Shown here: positions 36,638 through 46,547 of the stretch, piece by piece
Position numbering within the stretch: the stretch's first letter is position 1
Layout of the letters: each line of letters opens with the position of its first letter
From: Flavobacterium sp. 9
GTDB lineage: Bacteria; Bacteroidota; Bacteroidia; Flavobacteriales; Flavobacteriaceae
Assembly (NCBI RefSeq): GCF_002754195.1
Contig: NZ_PEEU01000001.1
Span: 434,001-498,000, forward strand
Reading direction: 5' to 3'
DNA length: 64,000 bases
Position numbers and translations under genes: made by a program
Notes under the pieces: model-generated
Database searches by the model: none
Seen by the model: the letters and a program-made list of their open reading frames with translations, nothing else
Told to the model about the DNA's origin: nothing

Positions 36638-38257
36638 TCATAGTGAAACTCCTCTTTTCCAAGGAATAAATACATCTTGTTTCAACTGGTCTGCTTTTGT
36701 TTCCACGTTTCCGCTTGCCAATTCTATAATGTAATCTACTATTTCTGCTCCAACCTCGGCAATGGTTTTTTCACCAGTAATCACCGTTCCGGCATTTACA
36801 TCGATAATATCAGACATTCTATTAATTAATGCCGTGTTCGAAGAAATTTTTACAACGGGTGCAATCGGATTTCCCATCGGATTTCCTAAACCTGTGGTAA
36901 ATAAAACAACTGTTGCGCCCGATCCCACCAATCCTGTGGTACATTCTGCGTCATTTCCCGGAGTATTTAAAAGATTTAATCCTGGTTTTGAAATATATTC
37001 TCCGTAATCTAAAACATCCACAACAGGCGAAGTTCCACCTTTTTTAGCTGCGCCAGCAGATTTCATTGCATCTGTAATTAATCCGTCTTTGATGTTTCCC
37101 GGAGATGGATTCATATCAAACCCTGAACCTGCATCTACAACTGATTTTTCAAAAGCTTTCATTAAAGTTAAAAACTTATCTGCTTTTTCTTCGTCCACAC
37201 ATCGGTTCATCAATTCTTGCTCAACGCCACATAATTCTGGAAACTCTGCCAAAATTGTTTTCCCTCCCAAAGCTGCAAAAATATCTGAAACAATTCCTAA
37301 TGCCGGATTAGCGGAAATTCCTGAAAACCCGTCAGACCCTCCACATTCTAAACCAATACTTAGCTTTGAAAGAGGAGCAGGTTTGCGTTCAATTTTGTTG
37401 GCTCTTTTAATGGCTTCATAAGAATCTTTAATCACCATTTGAAACATTTGATCAGTAGTTCCAATTTGTTGTTGCTCATAGATCAAAATTTCTTTATCAC
37501 TATTCGGGCTCATTTCTTTCAATGCCTTTTTAAAAATATCAACTTGCAAATTTTGGCAACCTAAACTTAAAACAGTTGCACCTGCAACATTGGGGTTGTT
37601 CACATATCCTGCAAGCAGTTTCGCCAACAATTCTGAATCTTGTCTAATCCCTCCACAACCACCTTGATGATTGATAAATTTTACTTCGACATTCTCTAAA
37701 AGATTTTCATTTAAATTTTTATCCGAAACTTCTTCTACGCTTTTTTCTTCAATTAAAGAGCGTAACAAATTTTTATAAGAAACTTCTTTTTTGGGCATTA
37801 ATTCGTTTTCGAAAATATCTTTCAGTTTTTCGATATTTTTGTTTTCACAAAAAACCAATGGAAAAAACAACCAAACGTTTTTGGTACCAACTTGTCCATC
37901 CGTACGATGGTATCCGTTGAAAGTTTTGTCTTTCCAACGATCTACATTTGGTGGAGTCCAACCTAAATTTCCGTTTTTACCAAAAACTTTTTCACTTTGA
38001 TGTTTTACATTTTCGGTGGTAATTACTTCTCCTTTTTTTATAGGTTTAGCAGCTTTTCCAACCAAAACACCATACATTATAATATCATTACCAATTGTAA
38101 AATCTTTCTCTGCGATTTTATGTTTTGCTTTAACATCAGTTGTTGGTGAGACGGTATTTCCTTCAAACATAATTTGTTCGTTTTGTACCAAATCGGTTAA
38201 AGCGACAATTACGTTATCTGCTGAGTTGACTTTTATTATTTTTTTTTGAGTTGCCAT
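36638..38257 (-). CDS. uxaA: Altronate dehydratase
   Basis: Converts D-altronate to 2-keto-3-deoxygluconate (KDG) in the galacturonate branch. 539 residues, single-chain form: SAF-type N-terminal domain (about 1-100, ALTDLVQNEQI to GEVITTENVKH) joined to the UxaA catalytic region with GYHRTDGQVGTKNVW, NHQGGCGGIRQDSE, SIGLECGGSDGFSGISANPA, FDMNPSPGNIKDG and TGLGNPMGNPIAPVVKISSN. Starts 2 bp after uxaB stops, so the two are translationally close. Cytoplasmic. Slightly longer than the E. coli enzyme. Last gene of the catabolic set. Confidence 0.94.
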   Translation of the reverse strand: MATQKKIIKVNSADNVIVALTDLVQNEQIMFEGNTVSPTTDVKAKHKIAEKDFTIGNDIIMYGVLVGKAAKPIKKGEVITTENVKHQSEKVFGKNGNLGWTPPNVDRWKDKTFNGYHRTDGQVGTKNVWLFFPLVFCENKNIEKLKDIFENELMPKKEVSYKNLLRSLIEEKSVEEVSDKNLNENLLENVEVKFINHQGGCGGIRQDSELLAKLLAGYVNNPNVAGATVLSLGCQNLQVDIFKKALKEMSPNSDKEILIYEQQQIGTTDQMFQMVIKDSYEAIKRANKIERKPAPLSKLSIGLECGGSDGFSGISANPALGIVSDIFAALGGKTILAEFPELCGVEQELMNRCVDEEKADKFLTLMKAFEKSVVDAGSGFDMNPSPGNIKDGLITDAMKSAGAAKKGGTSPVVDVLDYGEYISKPGLNLLNTPGNDAECTTGLVGSGATVVLFTTGLGNPMGNPIAPVVKISSNTALINRMSDIIDVNAGTVITGEKTIAEVGAEIVDYIIELASGNVETKADQLKQDVFIPWKRGVSL

Positions 38258-38259
38258 GA

Positions 38260-39726
38260 TTAAGCGTTCTGAGTTGTAGTATGTAATTGTTTTTGAAAAT
38301 TAGCAAAACCATTTTCAATTCCGTTTGCATCAATTTCCTCCAAAGCTGTTGTAATTGCTTTTGTCAAGCCCGGAATTAGCGTTAAATCTTCATCCCAGAA
38401 ACTTTTATTCTGCAAAGTAAGTCTTGCTATTTTGTTATAATCATCAGATTTCCAAAGTCCATCGAAGAAAGTAACAATATCTTCGCTATCATTTACCGGT
38501 AAATTTTCACCTTTCCACGTTCCTTTATAAAAACGAATTAAAGCCGCAAATGCAAACGTCAAATGAACCGGAAGTTTATGATGAATATCTACATAACCCG
38601 TTAAACTTGGTAATACTCGAACTTTAAATTTAGAAATTGAATTTAAAGCAATCGAAGACAATAAATGCTTGATAAACGGATTTCTAAAACGGTCTAATAT
38701 TTCTTCAGCGAAACTTGTTAATTCCGCTTTATCCATGTTTAAAGTTTCATTAATCTCCTCAAAAACTGCCTTGTTTACAAATTCTCCTGTAAAGGCATTA
38801 TCAACAGTTTCTTTTACGGTTTCATTTCCGTAAAGCAATGAAAACGGAACCATTGCAGTGTGCGCTCCATTCAAAATTCTAACTTTTCTCGTGCGATACG
38901 GTTGCATATCGGCTACGATTTTTACATCTAAATCTGTTTTCTCAAACGGAAGTTTTACTTTCAATTTATCATCGCCTTCAATTACCCATAAAAAGAAACT
39001 TTCAGCGCTTACAATCAAATCGTCTTTATAACTTAATTGACTATTATATTCTTCGATTTGATCTTTTGGATATCCCGGTACAATCCTGTCTACCAAAGTA
39101 TTATGGAACGTACAATCTTTTAATAACCATGATTTAAAATCTTCCTCCAGATTCCAATCATCACAATATTTCAAAACAATTTCCTTTAAAGTATCCGAAT
39201 TATAATTAATTAACTCACAAGGAATAACGGTTAAAGCTTTCGATTTATCGCCATTAAAATGCTTGAATCTTTCATATAAAAGTACGGTTAATTTTGCAGG
39301 AAATGAAACTGGCGGTTGCATTGTCAGGCGATCAGATTCTATATATTCGATTCCGGCTTCGGTTGTATTTGAAATGATGAACGCCAATTCTTCTTCTTTG
39401 GCTAAAGCCAAAAATTCCTGAAAAGAAGCATACGGATCAATTGCTTTTACTATATTAGTTATAAGCTCTTTTTCCTGAATTTCTTCGCCTTTTTTCACGC
39501 CTTTCATAAACAACGTATACAAACCGTCCTGAGCGTTGATCATATTGACCAAACCTTTATCAATAGGTTGTACAACAGCGATTCCCGCATTAAAATCGGC
39601 TTTTTGATTTAACTTTTGAAAAGCATATTCTACAAAAGCTCTTAAGAAATTTCCCTCTCCAAATTGTACTATTTTAATCGGAAGTCTCTCTGAAAATTCC
39701 GTATTTGATCTGCTTATTTTATCCAT
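38260..39726 (-). CDS. uxaB: Tagaturonate reductase (altronate oxidoreductase)
   Basis: Reduces D-tagaturonate to D-altronate with NADH. 488 residues of the mannitol-dehydrogenase fold: N-terminal nucleotide-binding part with IVQFGEGNFLRAFVEYAFQ, FIISNTTEAGIEY, then RIVPGYPKDQIEE, and the C-terminal domain with RKVRILNGAHTAMVPFSLLYG (the Lys/Asn/His region of the active site). It lies between kdgA and uxaA on the same strand, with a 217-bp featureless gap before it. UxaB rather than UxuB is chosen because uxaA follows and no mannonate dehydratase is present. Confidence 0.92.
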   Translation of the reverse strand: MDKISRSNTEFSERLPIKIVQFGEGNFLRAFVEYAFQKLNQKADFNAGIAVVQPIDKGLVNMINAQDGLYTLFMKGVKKGEEIQEKELITNIVKAIDPYASFQEFLALAKEEELAFIISNTTEAGIEYIESDRLTMQPPVSFPAKLTVLLYERFKHFNGDKSKALTVIPCELINYNSDTLKEIVLKYCDDWNLEEDFKSWLLKDCTFHNTLVDRIVPGYPKDQIEEYNSQLSYKDDLIVSAESFFLWVIEGDDKLKVKLPFEKTDLDVKIVADMQPYRTRKVRILNGAHTAMVPFSLLYGNETVKETVDNAFTGEFVNKAVFEEINETLNMDKAELTSFAEEILDRFRNPFIKHLLSSIALNSISKFKVRVLPSLTGYVDIHHKLPVHLTFAFAALIRFYKGTWKGENLPVNDSEDIVTFFDGLWKSDDYNKIARLTLQNKSFWDEDLTLIPGLTKAITTALEEIDANGIENGFANFQKQLHTTTQNA

Positions 39727-39943
39727 TATAATTTCTTTAAAACTTTATAAATAATCCCAAAATGCCTTATTCGTTTTCTGTGCGAAGATTATAAACTTGT
39801 AAAAGAAACATTACACTTGTTTACGATAAAATAGAAACTTGCTGTGAGGAATGACAAGCTTTATTTTTCAAGCGTAATGCTCAATTACAATCTCTAAAAC
39901 CAAAAAAACTGCGTTTCAAATAAGGAATTGGCATGATTACTCC

Positions 39944-40615
39944 TTATTTATTTTTAATATTATTTATGATGTCAAGAATCTGACTTACTTTCGTTTTTAA
40001 ACCTTCAAAATCATTATTATCCAAAATATCTTTTGATATCAATTGTGATCCAATTCCAACACAATATGCACCCGCATTAAACCATGAAGTCAAACTTTCT
40101 ACTGTTGGCAAAACACCGCCCGTTGGCATAATATTCGTCCAAGGACATGGACCTTTTATTGCTTTTATAAATTCTGGTCCATAAATATCTCCGGGGAATA
40201 ATTTCACGACTTCACAACCTAATTCTTCGGCTCTTGCAATTTCTGTTAATGTTCCGCAACCTGGAGACCACAATACTTTACGACGATTACAGGCAATTGC
40301 AATATCTTCTCTAAAAACCGGAGTTACAATAAAATTAGCACCTAAACTCATGTATAATGAAGCTGCTGCAGCATCGGTAATCGATCCAACTCCTAAGATC
40401 ATTCCCGGTAATTCGGCCAAAGCATATTTGTTTAAAGCTCCAAAAACTTCATGAGCAAAATCGCCTCTGCTCGTAAATTCCATTAATCTTGCGCCACCAT
40501 CATAACAGGCTTTTAGCACCTTTTTACTAATTTCTATATCCGAATGAAAAAAGAGCGGAACCATTCCGTTTTCTTTCATCGTTAAAGCCACTTCAATTCT
40601 TGAATATTTTGCCAT
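39944..40615 (-). CDS. kdgA: KDPG aldolase (2-dehydro-3-deoxyphosphogluconate aldolase)
   Basis: Splits 2-keto-3-deoxy-6-phosphogluconate into pyruvate and glyceraldehyde 3-phosphate, the last step of the pathway. 223 residues, class I aldolase barrel: Glu46 in LMEFTSRG, FIVTPVFRED, SPGCGTLTEI, Schiff-base Lys138 in EVVKLFPGD and MPTGGV. Also called eda. It begins 10 bp after the kdgK stop, so kinase and aldolase form a pair. Confidence 0.93.
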   Translation of the reverse strand: MAKYSRIEVALTMKENGMVPLFFHSDIEISKKVLKACYDGGARLMEFTSRGDFAHEVFGALNKYALAELPGMILGVGSITDAAAASLYMSLGANFIVTPVFREDIAIACNRRKVLWSPGCGTLTEIARAEELGCEVVKLFPGDIYGPEFIKAIKGPCPWTNIMPTGGVLPTVESLTSWFNAGAYCVGIGSQLISKDILDNNDFEGLKTKVSQILDIINNIKNK

Positions 40616-40625
40616 TTTTATCTAA

Positions 40626-41648
40626 TTATCTTGATACTAATCCTGCCGAATTACCATCAATCATATTTTCAACTTCTTTTAAGGTTACCAAATTATAATC
40701 TCCTGCAATAGTGTGTTTTAAACAACAAGCCGACACTGCAAAATCTAACGCTTTTTGGTTATTATTTTTATATTCTAAAAGTCCATAAATCAATCCGCCC
40801 ATAAAAGCATCACCACTTCCTACTCTATCTACAACTGGCGTAACTTCTTTAATTCCCGCATGATATATTGATTTTCCGTCGAATAAAACACCACCAATTC
40901 TCTGATGTGAAGCACTTACAGAATAGCGTAAAGTTGTTGCAACCGTTTTTAAATTCGGAATCAAATCAAACAACTTCGTATACAAAACCGGAAGTGATTT
41001 TTCGTCTTGATAATTCGGGTTTACTTTCGGAATTCCCAACATGAAATATGCAGTATCAATATCCCCCAAAATAACATTACAATATTTCAACATTTCGGGC
41101 ATCACGTCACTTGGAGTTTTACCATATTGCCACAATTTTGATCGGTAATTCAAGTCGCATGAAATTGTAATTCCCATTTTGTGCGCGATTTTAATCGCTT
41201 CTAAACAAGCTTCGGCAGCGGTTTCTGAAATTGCTGGTGTAATTCCGCTCCAATGAAACCAATTTGCACCTTCCAGAACTTTTTCCCAATCAATATTTCC
41301 CTTCTCAATAGTTGCCATTGAACTATGCGCACGATCGTAAACAACGTTGCTTCCCCGCGTTCCTGCTCCGGTTTCTAAGAAATAAATCCCTAAACGTTCA
41401 CCTCCATAAATGATATTTTTGGACTCAACATTCATTTTTCGCATTTCTTTTAATGCCGAAATTCCGATTTCGTTATCTGGTAATCGCGTTACAAACTCAG
41501 CGTTTACACCATAATTGGATAAAGACACGCAAACATTAAATTCTCCGCCTCCGTAAGAAGCGCCAAATGCTGTAGATTGTGAAAAACGCAAATGCCTTTC
41601 AGTCGAAAGACGCAACATGATTTCTCCAAATGCAACTACTTTATTCAT
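40626..41648 (-). CDS. kdgK: 2-keto-3-deoxygluconate kinase
   Basis: Phosphorylates KDG to KDPG using ATP. 340 residues, PfkB/ribokinase fold: N-terminal FGEIMLRLS and SYGGGEFNVCVSLSNYG, lid region GVNAEFVTRLPDNEIG, and the C-terminal signature VDRVGSGDAFMGGLIYGL with the catalytic Asp near residue 280. It is the meeting point of the kduI/kduD and uxaC/uxaB/uxaA branches. A 182-bp gap with a weak CAATTAAG inverted repeat (about 41708-41736) separates it from uxaC. Confidence 0.92.
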   Translation of the reverse strand: MNKVVAFGEIMLRLSTERHLRFSQSTAFGASYGGGEFNVCVSLSNYGVNAEFVTRLPDNEIGISALKEMRKMNVESKNIIYGGERLGIYFLETGAGTRGSNVVYDRAHSSMATIEKGNIDWEKVLEGANWFHWSGITPAISETAAEACLEAIKIAHKMGITISCDLNYRSKLWQYGKTPSDVMPEMLKYCNVILGDIDTAYFMLGIPKVNPNYQDEKSLPVLYTKLFDLIPNLKTVATTLRYSVSASHQRIGGVLFDGKSIYHAGIKEVTPVVDRVGSGDAFMGGLIYGLLEYKNNNQKALDFAVSACCLKHTIAGDYNLVTLKEVENMIDGNSAGLVSR

Positions 41649-41830
41649 ATTGTTTTATTGTTTTACCAGTAAAATTTTTCTTTTTTCACCATTAAGATAT
41701 TAAGTCAATTAAGCTTTGAACTTAATCTTAATTGTTATTTTTTTGCCACAGATTCCAATGATTAAAAGATTTTAAGCCCAAACAAAAATTCTTTCTTCTA
41801 TATTCTATGTTCTTTCCTCTTTCTTCTCAA

Positions 41831-43237
41831 CTAAAATTTGAAATATTCTTTTGCGTTGTTGTATGAAATGTCCTGAACCATTTTTCCTATCCATTCCATG
41901 TCGTTTGGAAGTTCTCCGCGTTTGATTTCATCCCCTAAAAGATTACATAAAATACGTCTGAAATATTCGTGTCTTGGAAATGATAAAAAGCTTCTTGAAT
42001 CTGTCAACATTCCAACGAAACAACTAATTAATCCCATATTTGAAAGAGCATTTAATTGTTTGGTCATTCCGTCTTTTTGATCTAAAAACCACCATCCTGA
42101 ACCAAACTGAATTTTTCCTTTGACACTTCCGTCATTGAAATTTCCAATCATGGTTGCCATTACTTCATTATCAGCCGGATTTAGATTATAAATGATCGTT
42201 TTGGTCAATTTATCTTTACTATCTAAAGCATTTAAAAAACTCGATAATTTTTGCGCCTGCGGAAAATCGCTAATAGAATCCCAACCAGTATCAGGACCTA
42301 AAATCCTGTGCATACGCGCATTATTATTTCTTAAAGCGCCTAAGTGAAATTGCTGAACCCAACCAAATTCATGGTAGGTTTCGGATAAAAACAATAGAAT
42401 TGCACTCTGAAATTTCAATGCTTCTTCTGGAGAAATTACTTGATTTTCTCTTTTCTTTTTGAAAATAGAATTGATTTCATTTTCGGTAAAATTTTCAAAA
42501 TAAATCTGATCTAAACCGTGATCGCTTAATTTACAGCCGTTTTGAGCAAAAAATTCAATTCTGTTTTTTAAAGCATTACACAAATCCGAATAAGAATTAA
42601 TTGCAATTCCGGACACATCCCCTAATGTGTCCAGATATGCATTATATCCATCATTAGAAATTAAGATGGCTTTATCAGGTCTGAAAGCCGTACTTACTTT
42701 AGTTCCAAAAGGATTCTTAGCCAGTTTTTGATGATGTTCTAAGCTATCAATAGGATCTTCAGTTGTACAAACCAATTCAGCATTTACTTTTTTAAGCAGG
42801 TTTTGTGTACTGTAAGCTTCAGAATTTATTTTTTCTGAAGTCTCGATATATATTTTCTCTGCTGATTTTTCATTCAATAAATCGTAGATATCAAAATAAC
42901 GTGCCAGTTCTAAATGTGTCCAATGATATAAAGGATTACGCATCGTGTACGGAACCGTTTTTCCCCAGTTTAAGAACTTCTCTTTATCAGATCCATTTCC
43001 GGTTATAAATTGTTCGTTTACACCCAACGTACGCATTGCACGCCATTTATAATGATCTCCATTTATCCAAACCTGCGTTATGTTATCAAAAATTTTATCT
43101 TCGGCAATAAACTGAGGATTCAAATGATTGTGGTAATCTATTATCGGCTGATTTTTAGAATAGTTATGATATAATTCTTCCGCGAATTTATTTTCAAGTA
43201 AAAAATTATCGTTTATAAAAGTCTGATTTACACTCAT
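41831..43237 (-). CDS. uxaC: Uronate isomerase
   Basis: Isomerises D-galacturonate to D-tagaturonate (and D-glucuronate to D-fructuronate). 468 residues of the amidohydrolase-type barrel: metal-site motif IDYHNHLNP near residue 33, then VCTTEDPIDSLEHH, FRPDKA, FHLGALRNNNARMHRILGPDTGWDS (given here in parts: FHLGALRNNN, RILGPDTGWDS) and LTDSRSFLSFPRHEYFRRIL. First enzyme of the saturated galacturonate branch. Follows kduD by 24 bp in one operon. Confidence 0.94.
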   Translation of the reverse strand: MSVNQTFINDNFLLENKFAEELYHNYSKNQPIIDYHNHLNPQFIAEDKIFDNITQVWINGDHYKWRAMRTLGVNEQFITGNGSDKEKFLNWGKTVPYTMRNPLYHWTHLELARYFDIYDLLNEKSAEKIYIETSEKINSEAYSTQNLLKKVNAELVCTTEDPIDSLEHHQKLAKNPFGTKVSTAFRPDKAILISNDGYNAYLDTLGDVSGIAINSYSDLCNALKNRIEFFAQNGCKLSDHGLDQIYFENFTENEINSIFKKKRENQVISPEEALKFQSAILLFLSETYHEFGWVQQFHLGALRNNNARMHRILGPDTGWDSISDFPQAQKLSSFLNALDSKDKLTKTIIYNLNPADNEVMATMIGNFNDGSVKGKIQFGSGWWFLDQKDGMTKQLNALSNMGLISCFVGMLTDSRSFLSFPRHEYFRRILCNLLGDEIKRGELPNDMEWIGKMVQDISYNNAKEYFKF

Positions 43238-43260
43238 GTCTTTTTAGTTATAATTGAGAA

Positions 43261-44052
43261 TTATGCTTCGTTTGACGGTTTACCAATTGTAGCGAGAATT
43301 CCACCGTCTACATACAAAATATGACCGTTTACAAAATCACTTGCTTTAGAAGATAAAAATATTGCTGCTCCGGCTAAATCACTCGGATCTCCCCATTTTG
43401 CAGCAGGAGTTCTACTTATGATAAAATCGTTAAACGGATGCCCGTCAACTCTAATAGGTTTTGTTTGTTCTGTTGCAAAATATCCAGGACCAATTCCGTT
43501 GATTTGAACGTTGTATTTTGCCCATTCTGTTGCCATGTTTTTGGTCAGCATTTTAAGTCCGCCTTTTGCAGCAGCATAAGCTCCAACCGTATTTCTACCA
43601 AGCTCGCTCATCATCGAACAAATGTTGATGATTTTTCCTTGGCGTCTTTCAATCATTCCTTTGGCAACATGTTTTGAAACTATAAAAGGCGAAACCAAAT
43701 CAATGTCAATTACTTCTTTAAAATCAGTAACTTCCATTTCGATAAGCGGAATCCTTTTGATAATTCCCGCATTATTAATCAGGATTGCAATTGGTCCAAC
43801 TTCAGATTCAATTTTCTGAATTGCAGTTATAACTTCTTGTTCATCGGTTACATTAAATTTATAACCAACAGCACTTATTCCTTCATTTTTAAGTTCAGCT
43901 ACAGCATCATCAATTTTTTGTTGAGAAGAGTTTCCGTTTACAATAATAGTCGCTCCGGCTTGACCTAAACCTTTTGCCATTGCCATTCCAAGTCCGTGCG
44001 TACTTCCGGTGATTAAGGCGATTTTACCTTTTATATCAAATAAATTTGTCAT
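43261..44052 (-). CDS. kduD: 2-dehydro-3-deoxy-D-gluconate 5-dehydrogenase (SDR)
   Basis: Reduces 3-deoxy-D-glycero-2,5-hexodiulosonate to KDG. 263-residue classical short-chain dehydrogenase: cofactor loop TGSTHGLG (15-22), NNAG (93-96), Ser146 and Tyr159-x3-Lys163 (AYAAAKGG), and the closing GHILYVDGGILATIG. Begins 6 bp after kduI stops, the usual KduI-KduD pairing, which is the main reason to prefer KduD over another SDR. Confidence 0.92.
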   Translation of the reverse strand: MTNLFDIKGKIALITGSTHGLGMAMAKGLGQAGATIIVNGNSSQQKIDDAVAELKNEGISAVGYKFNVTDEQEVITAIQKIESEVGPIAILINNAGIIKRIPLIEMEVTDFKEVIDIDLVSPFIVSKHVAKGMIERRQGKIINICSMMSELGRNTVGAYAAAKGGLKMLTKNMATEWAKYNVQINGIGPGYFATEQTKPIRVDGHPFNDFIISRTPAAKWGDPSDLAGAAIFLSSKASDFVNGHILYVDGGILATIGKPSNEA

Positions 44053-44057
44053 GGTTC

Positions 44058-44897
44058 TTATCTTAAATCAGTGATTTTACAAACGTCCATATCTCCATAA
44101 TCCAAGTTTTCACCAGCCATTCCCCAGATAAAAGTATAATTTGAAGTTCCTGAACCCGAGTGAATTGACCAAGGCGGAGAAATTACCGCTTGATGATTAT
44201 TCATCCAAATATGACGTGTTTCCTGAGGTTGTCCCATAAAATGACAAACAGCCTGATTCTCCGGAATATCCAAATAGAAATAAACTTCCATACGACGATC
44301 GTGAACGTGCGCCGGCATTGTATTCCAAACACTTCCCGGTTTTAGTTCCGTCATTCCCATTTGCAATTGACAAGTGGTAACAACGCTTCCAATAATCATT
44401 TGATTTACCGTTCTGTGATTTGCCGTTTCCATTGTTCCCAGTTGTAATTTATTGGCTTCTGCCAAACTCACTTTTACAGTTGGATAACTTGTATGTGCGG
44501 GAGCAGAATTGATATAGAATTTAGCAGGATTCTTGCTGTCGTCGCTTTTAAAAACCACTTCTTTATTACCACTTCCGATATACAAAGCATCTTTAAAATC
44601 TAATTCGAAAGATTTCCCTTCGACAACAACAGAACCTTTACCACCAACATTAATAATCCCGATTTCTCTTCTTTCCAAAAAATAAGAAGCTTTAAGCGGA
44701 TCGATACTTTCTAAAGTCAAATCACCTTTTACCGGAACTGCTGATCCTGTAATATATCTGTCGTAATGAGAATACGTTAATACAATTTCATCTTCCTGCA
44801 TTAGATCTTCAATTAAGAATTCTTTTCTTAATTCCTGAGTATCATATTTTTTAACAGCTTCTGGGCTTGACGCGTATCTTGAACTATATTTCGTCAT
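44058..44897 (-). CDS. kduI: 5-dehydro-4-deoxy-D-glucuronate isomerase (DKI isomerase)
   Basis: Isomerises the ring-opened unsaturated uronate (5-keto-4-deoxyuronate) made after lyase and GH105 action. 279 residues, cupin-type protein: RREIGIINVGGKGSVVVEG, PAHTSYPT, and metal-binding region MPAHVHDRRMEVYFYLDIPE with the His-His-Glu ligands, then SPPWSIHSGSGTSNYTFIWG. First gene of the kduI-kduD-uxaC operon. A TAnnTTTG promoter and an operator shared with the GH28 operon lie just upstream (44911-44932). Confidence 0.95.
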   Translation of the reverse strand: MTKYSSRYASSPEAVKKYDTQELRKEFLIEDLMQEDEIVLTYSHYDRYITGSAVPVKGDLTLESIDPLKASYFLERREIGIINVGGKGSVVVEGKSFELDFKDALYIGSGNKEVVFKSDDSKNPAKFYINSAPAHTSYPTVKVSLAEANKLQLGTMETANHRTVNQMIIGSVVTTCQLQMGMTELKPGSVWNTMPAHVHDRRMEVYFYLDIPENQAVCHFMGQPQETRHIWMNNHQAVISPPWSIHSGSGTSNYTFIWGMAGENLDYGDMDVCKITDLR

Positions 44898-44910
44898 AAT
44901 TTTAATTTAA

Positions 44911-44924
44911 TGTAATCGATTGCA
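44911..44924. promoter_or_regulatory. LacI-type operator of the kduI operon
   Basis: TGTAATCGATTGCA, 14 bp with one symmetry break, identical to the site at 46548. It directly abuts the -7 element at 44925 and ends 14 bp before the kduI start. Confidence 0.85.
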
Positions 44925-44932
44925 CAAATTTA
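44925..44932 (-). promoter_or_regulatory. -7 element of the kduI promoter
   Basis: TAAATTTG on the minus strand matches TAnnTTTG exactly. No clear -33 TTTG was found at the expected distance, so the promoter may need activation. Confidence 0.6.
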
Positions 44933-44983
44933 GATTTTTATTTTAAAATACCTTTTAGAATCGTTCTAAAATTTTGCTAAATC

Positions 44984-46453
44984 TTATAAATCTGTGATTG
45001 GACGGTATTTTGGAACCAATGTTTTCATTACGATCCAACCTGTTAAGTAACAAACGGCGCAAATAGAAAAGATGATAAAGTATCCGGCTTCAATTCCTTT
45101 AAAGCCCATAAAAGCCATATTGGTTTCTTTGCTATAATCAAACAACAAACCCGAACCTTTGTTGATTAAAGTTGAACCAACACCTCCGGCTAAACCACCA
45201 ATTCCCGTAATAGTTGCGATTGCTTTTTTAGGAAACATATCTCCTACTGTAGTAAAAATATTTGCCGACCACGATTGATGTGCCGCGCCCGAAATTCCAA
45301 TAATAATTACTGGAATCCAATAACTTATATATCCTAAAGGCTGTGCAATCAACGCTAATAAAGGGAAAAATGCAAAAATCAACATTGCTCTCATTCTGCC
45401 TTCGTATGGATTCATTCCTTTCTTTTCGACAAAATAAGTCGGTAGCCAGCCTCCAATAATAGAAAGCAATGTAATCATGTATAAAACAAATAATGGCAAT
45501 GCGGCTTCTGTAGAATCCATTCCGTAAACCGAACTTAAATACGCTGGCGTCCAGAACAAAAAGAACCACCAAACACCATCTGTCATGAATTTTCCAAAAG
45601 CAAAAGCCCACGTTTGTTTGTATTTAAAACAATCCACAAAAGAAACTTTGGTTTTGGTTTCCGGAATATAGCCAACTAGTTTACTATCAGCAATATCATC
45701 TTGTTGAATATATTCTAGTTCTGCAGCACTAACTCTTGGATGTTTTTCTGGTTTATCATACATAAAAACCCAAAATCCCATCCATACAAAACCTAACGCA
45801 CCAATGATAATAAAAGACATTTCCCAACCAAAAGACGCTGCAATGAACGGAATCGATATTGGAGCTGCCAATGCGCCAACAGTAGCTCCGGCATTAAATA
45901 TACTGGTAGAAAATGCTCTGTCTTTTTTAGGAAAATATTCGGCTGTTGTTTTGATCGCCGCAGGAAAATTTCCCGCTTCACCAATTGCCAGAACAAAACG
46001 GGCAAATATGAACAATGTAACACTTACATTAATGACTAATCCGGTATCTTTTACAAGATGAATTGCTTCTTTAGCACCTTCAAAACCTACAAACCAGTTT
46101 CCTGTAATATATCCTGCCGTTGCAATCCCACAAAAGGCGTGTAAACAAGCTCCAAAAGACCAAATCCCGATTGCCCAAAGAAATCCTTTTTTAGTATCCA
46201 ACCAATCCACAAAACGTCCAGCAAATAATAATGAAACTGCATAAAATATAGAAAATAATGCTGTAATATTCCCGTAATCATTATTAGTCCAATGAAACTC
46301 CGGCGCAATAAAATCGCTCCATGTCAACGAAAGTACTTGTCTGTCTAAATAATTAATTGTAGTTGCAAAAAATAGCAATGCGCAAATACTCCAACGATAC
46401 TTTCCTGTAGATTTACCGGTTTGGCTCATAATAACTGCATCTGTTTGGTTCAT
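44984..46453 (-). CDS. Hexuronate transporter, MFS (ExuT-like)
   Basis: 489 residues with about 12 transmembrane helices, major facilitator superfamily, anion:cation symporter group. Visible: N-terminal RWSICALLFFATTINYLDRQVLSL (in parts: WSICALLFFATTINYLDRQ), the LFAGRFVDWLDTKKGF loop, GEAGNFPAAIKTTAEYFPKK and the symmetric GGLAGGVGSTLINKGSGLL. These are hallmarks of ExuT-type galacturonate/glucuronate importers. Brings monomeric uronates across the inner membrane for UxaC and KduI. It has its own promoter and LacI operator at 46548-46592 and is separated by 86 bp from kduI. Confidence 0.92.
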   Translation of the reverse strand: MNQTDAVIMSQTGKSTGKYRWSICALLFFATTINYLDRQVLSLTWSDFIAPEFHWTNNDYGNITALFSIFYAVSLLFAGRFVDWLDTKKGFLWAIGIWSFGACLHAFCGIATAGYITGNWFVGFEGAKEAIHLVKDTGLVINVSVTLFIFARFVLAIGEAGNFPAAIKTTAEYFPKKDRAFSTSIFNAGATVGALAAPISIPFIAASFGWEMSFIIIGALGFVWMGFWVFMYDKPEKHPRVSAAELEYIQQDDIADSKLVGYIPETKTKVSFVDCFKYKQTWAFAFGKFMTDGVWWFFLFWTPAYLSSVYGMDSTEAALPLFVLYMITLLSIIGGWLPTYFVEKKGMNPYEGRMRAMLIFAFFPLLALIAQPLGYISYWIPVIIIGISGAAHQSWSANIFTTVGDMFPKKAIATITGIGGLAGGVGSTLINKGSGLLFDYSKETNMAFMGFKGIEAGYFIIFSICAVCYLTGWIVMKTLVPKYRPITDL

Positions 46454-46547
46454 TGTAATGGTTTATTATAAATTTTTACTTTTTGGCTTTTCAATTTCAT
46501 TATTATTTAAAAATTCGAAAGATTCAAATCTTTAAAAAATCAAATAA

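Noticed and set aside
37089..37421. Plus-strand 110-codon ORF
   Set aside because: Antisense shadow of uxaA, whose active-site motifs are on the other strand.
45228..45611. Minus-strand 127-codon ORF inside the transporter gene
   Set aside because: Alternate-frame shadow of the MFS transporter.
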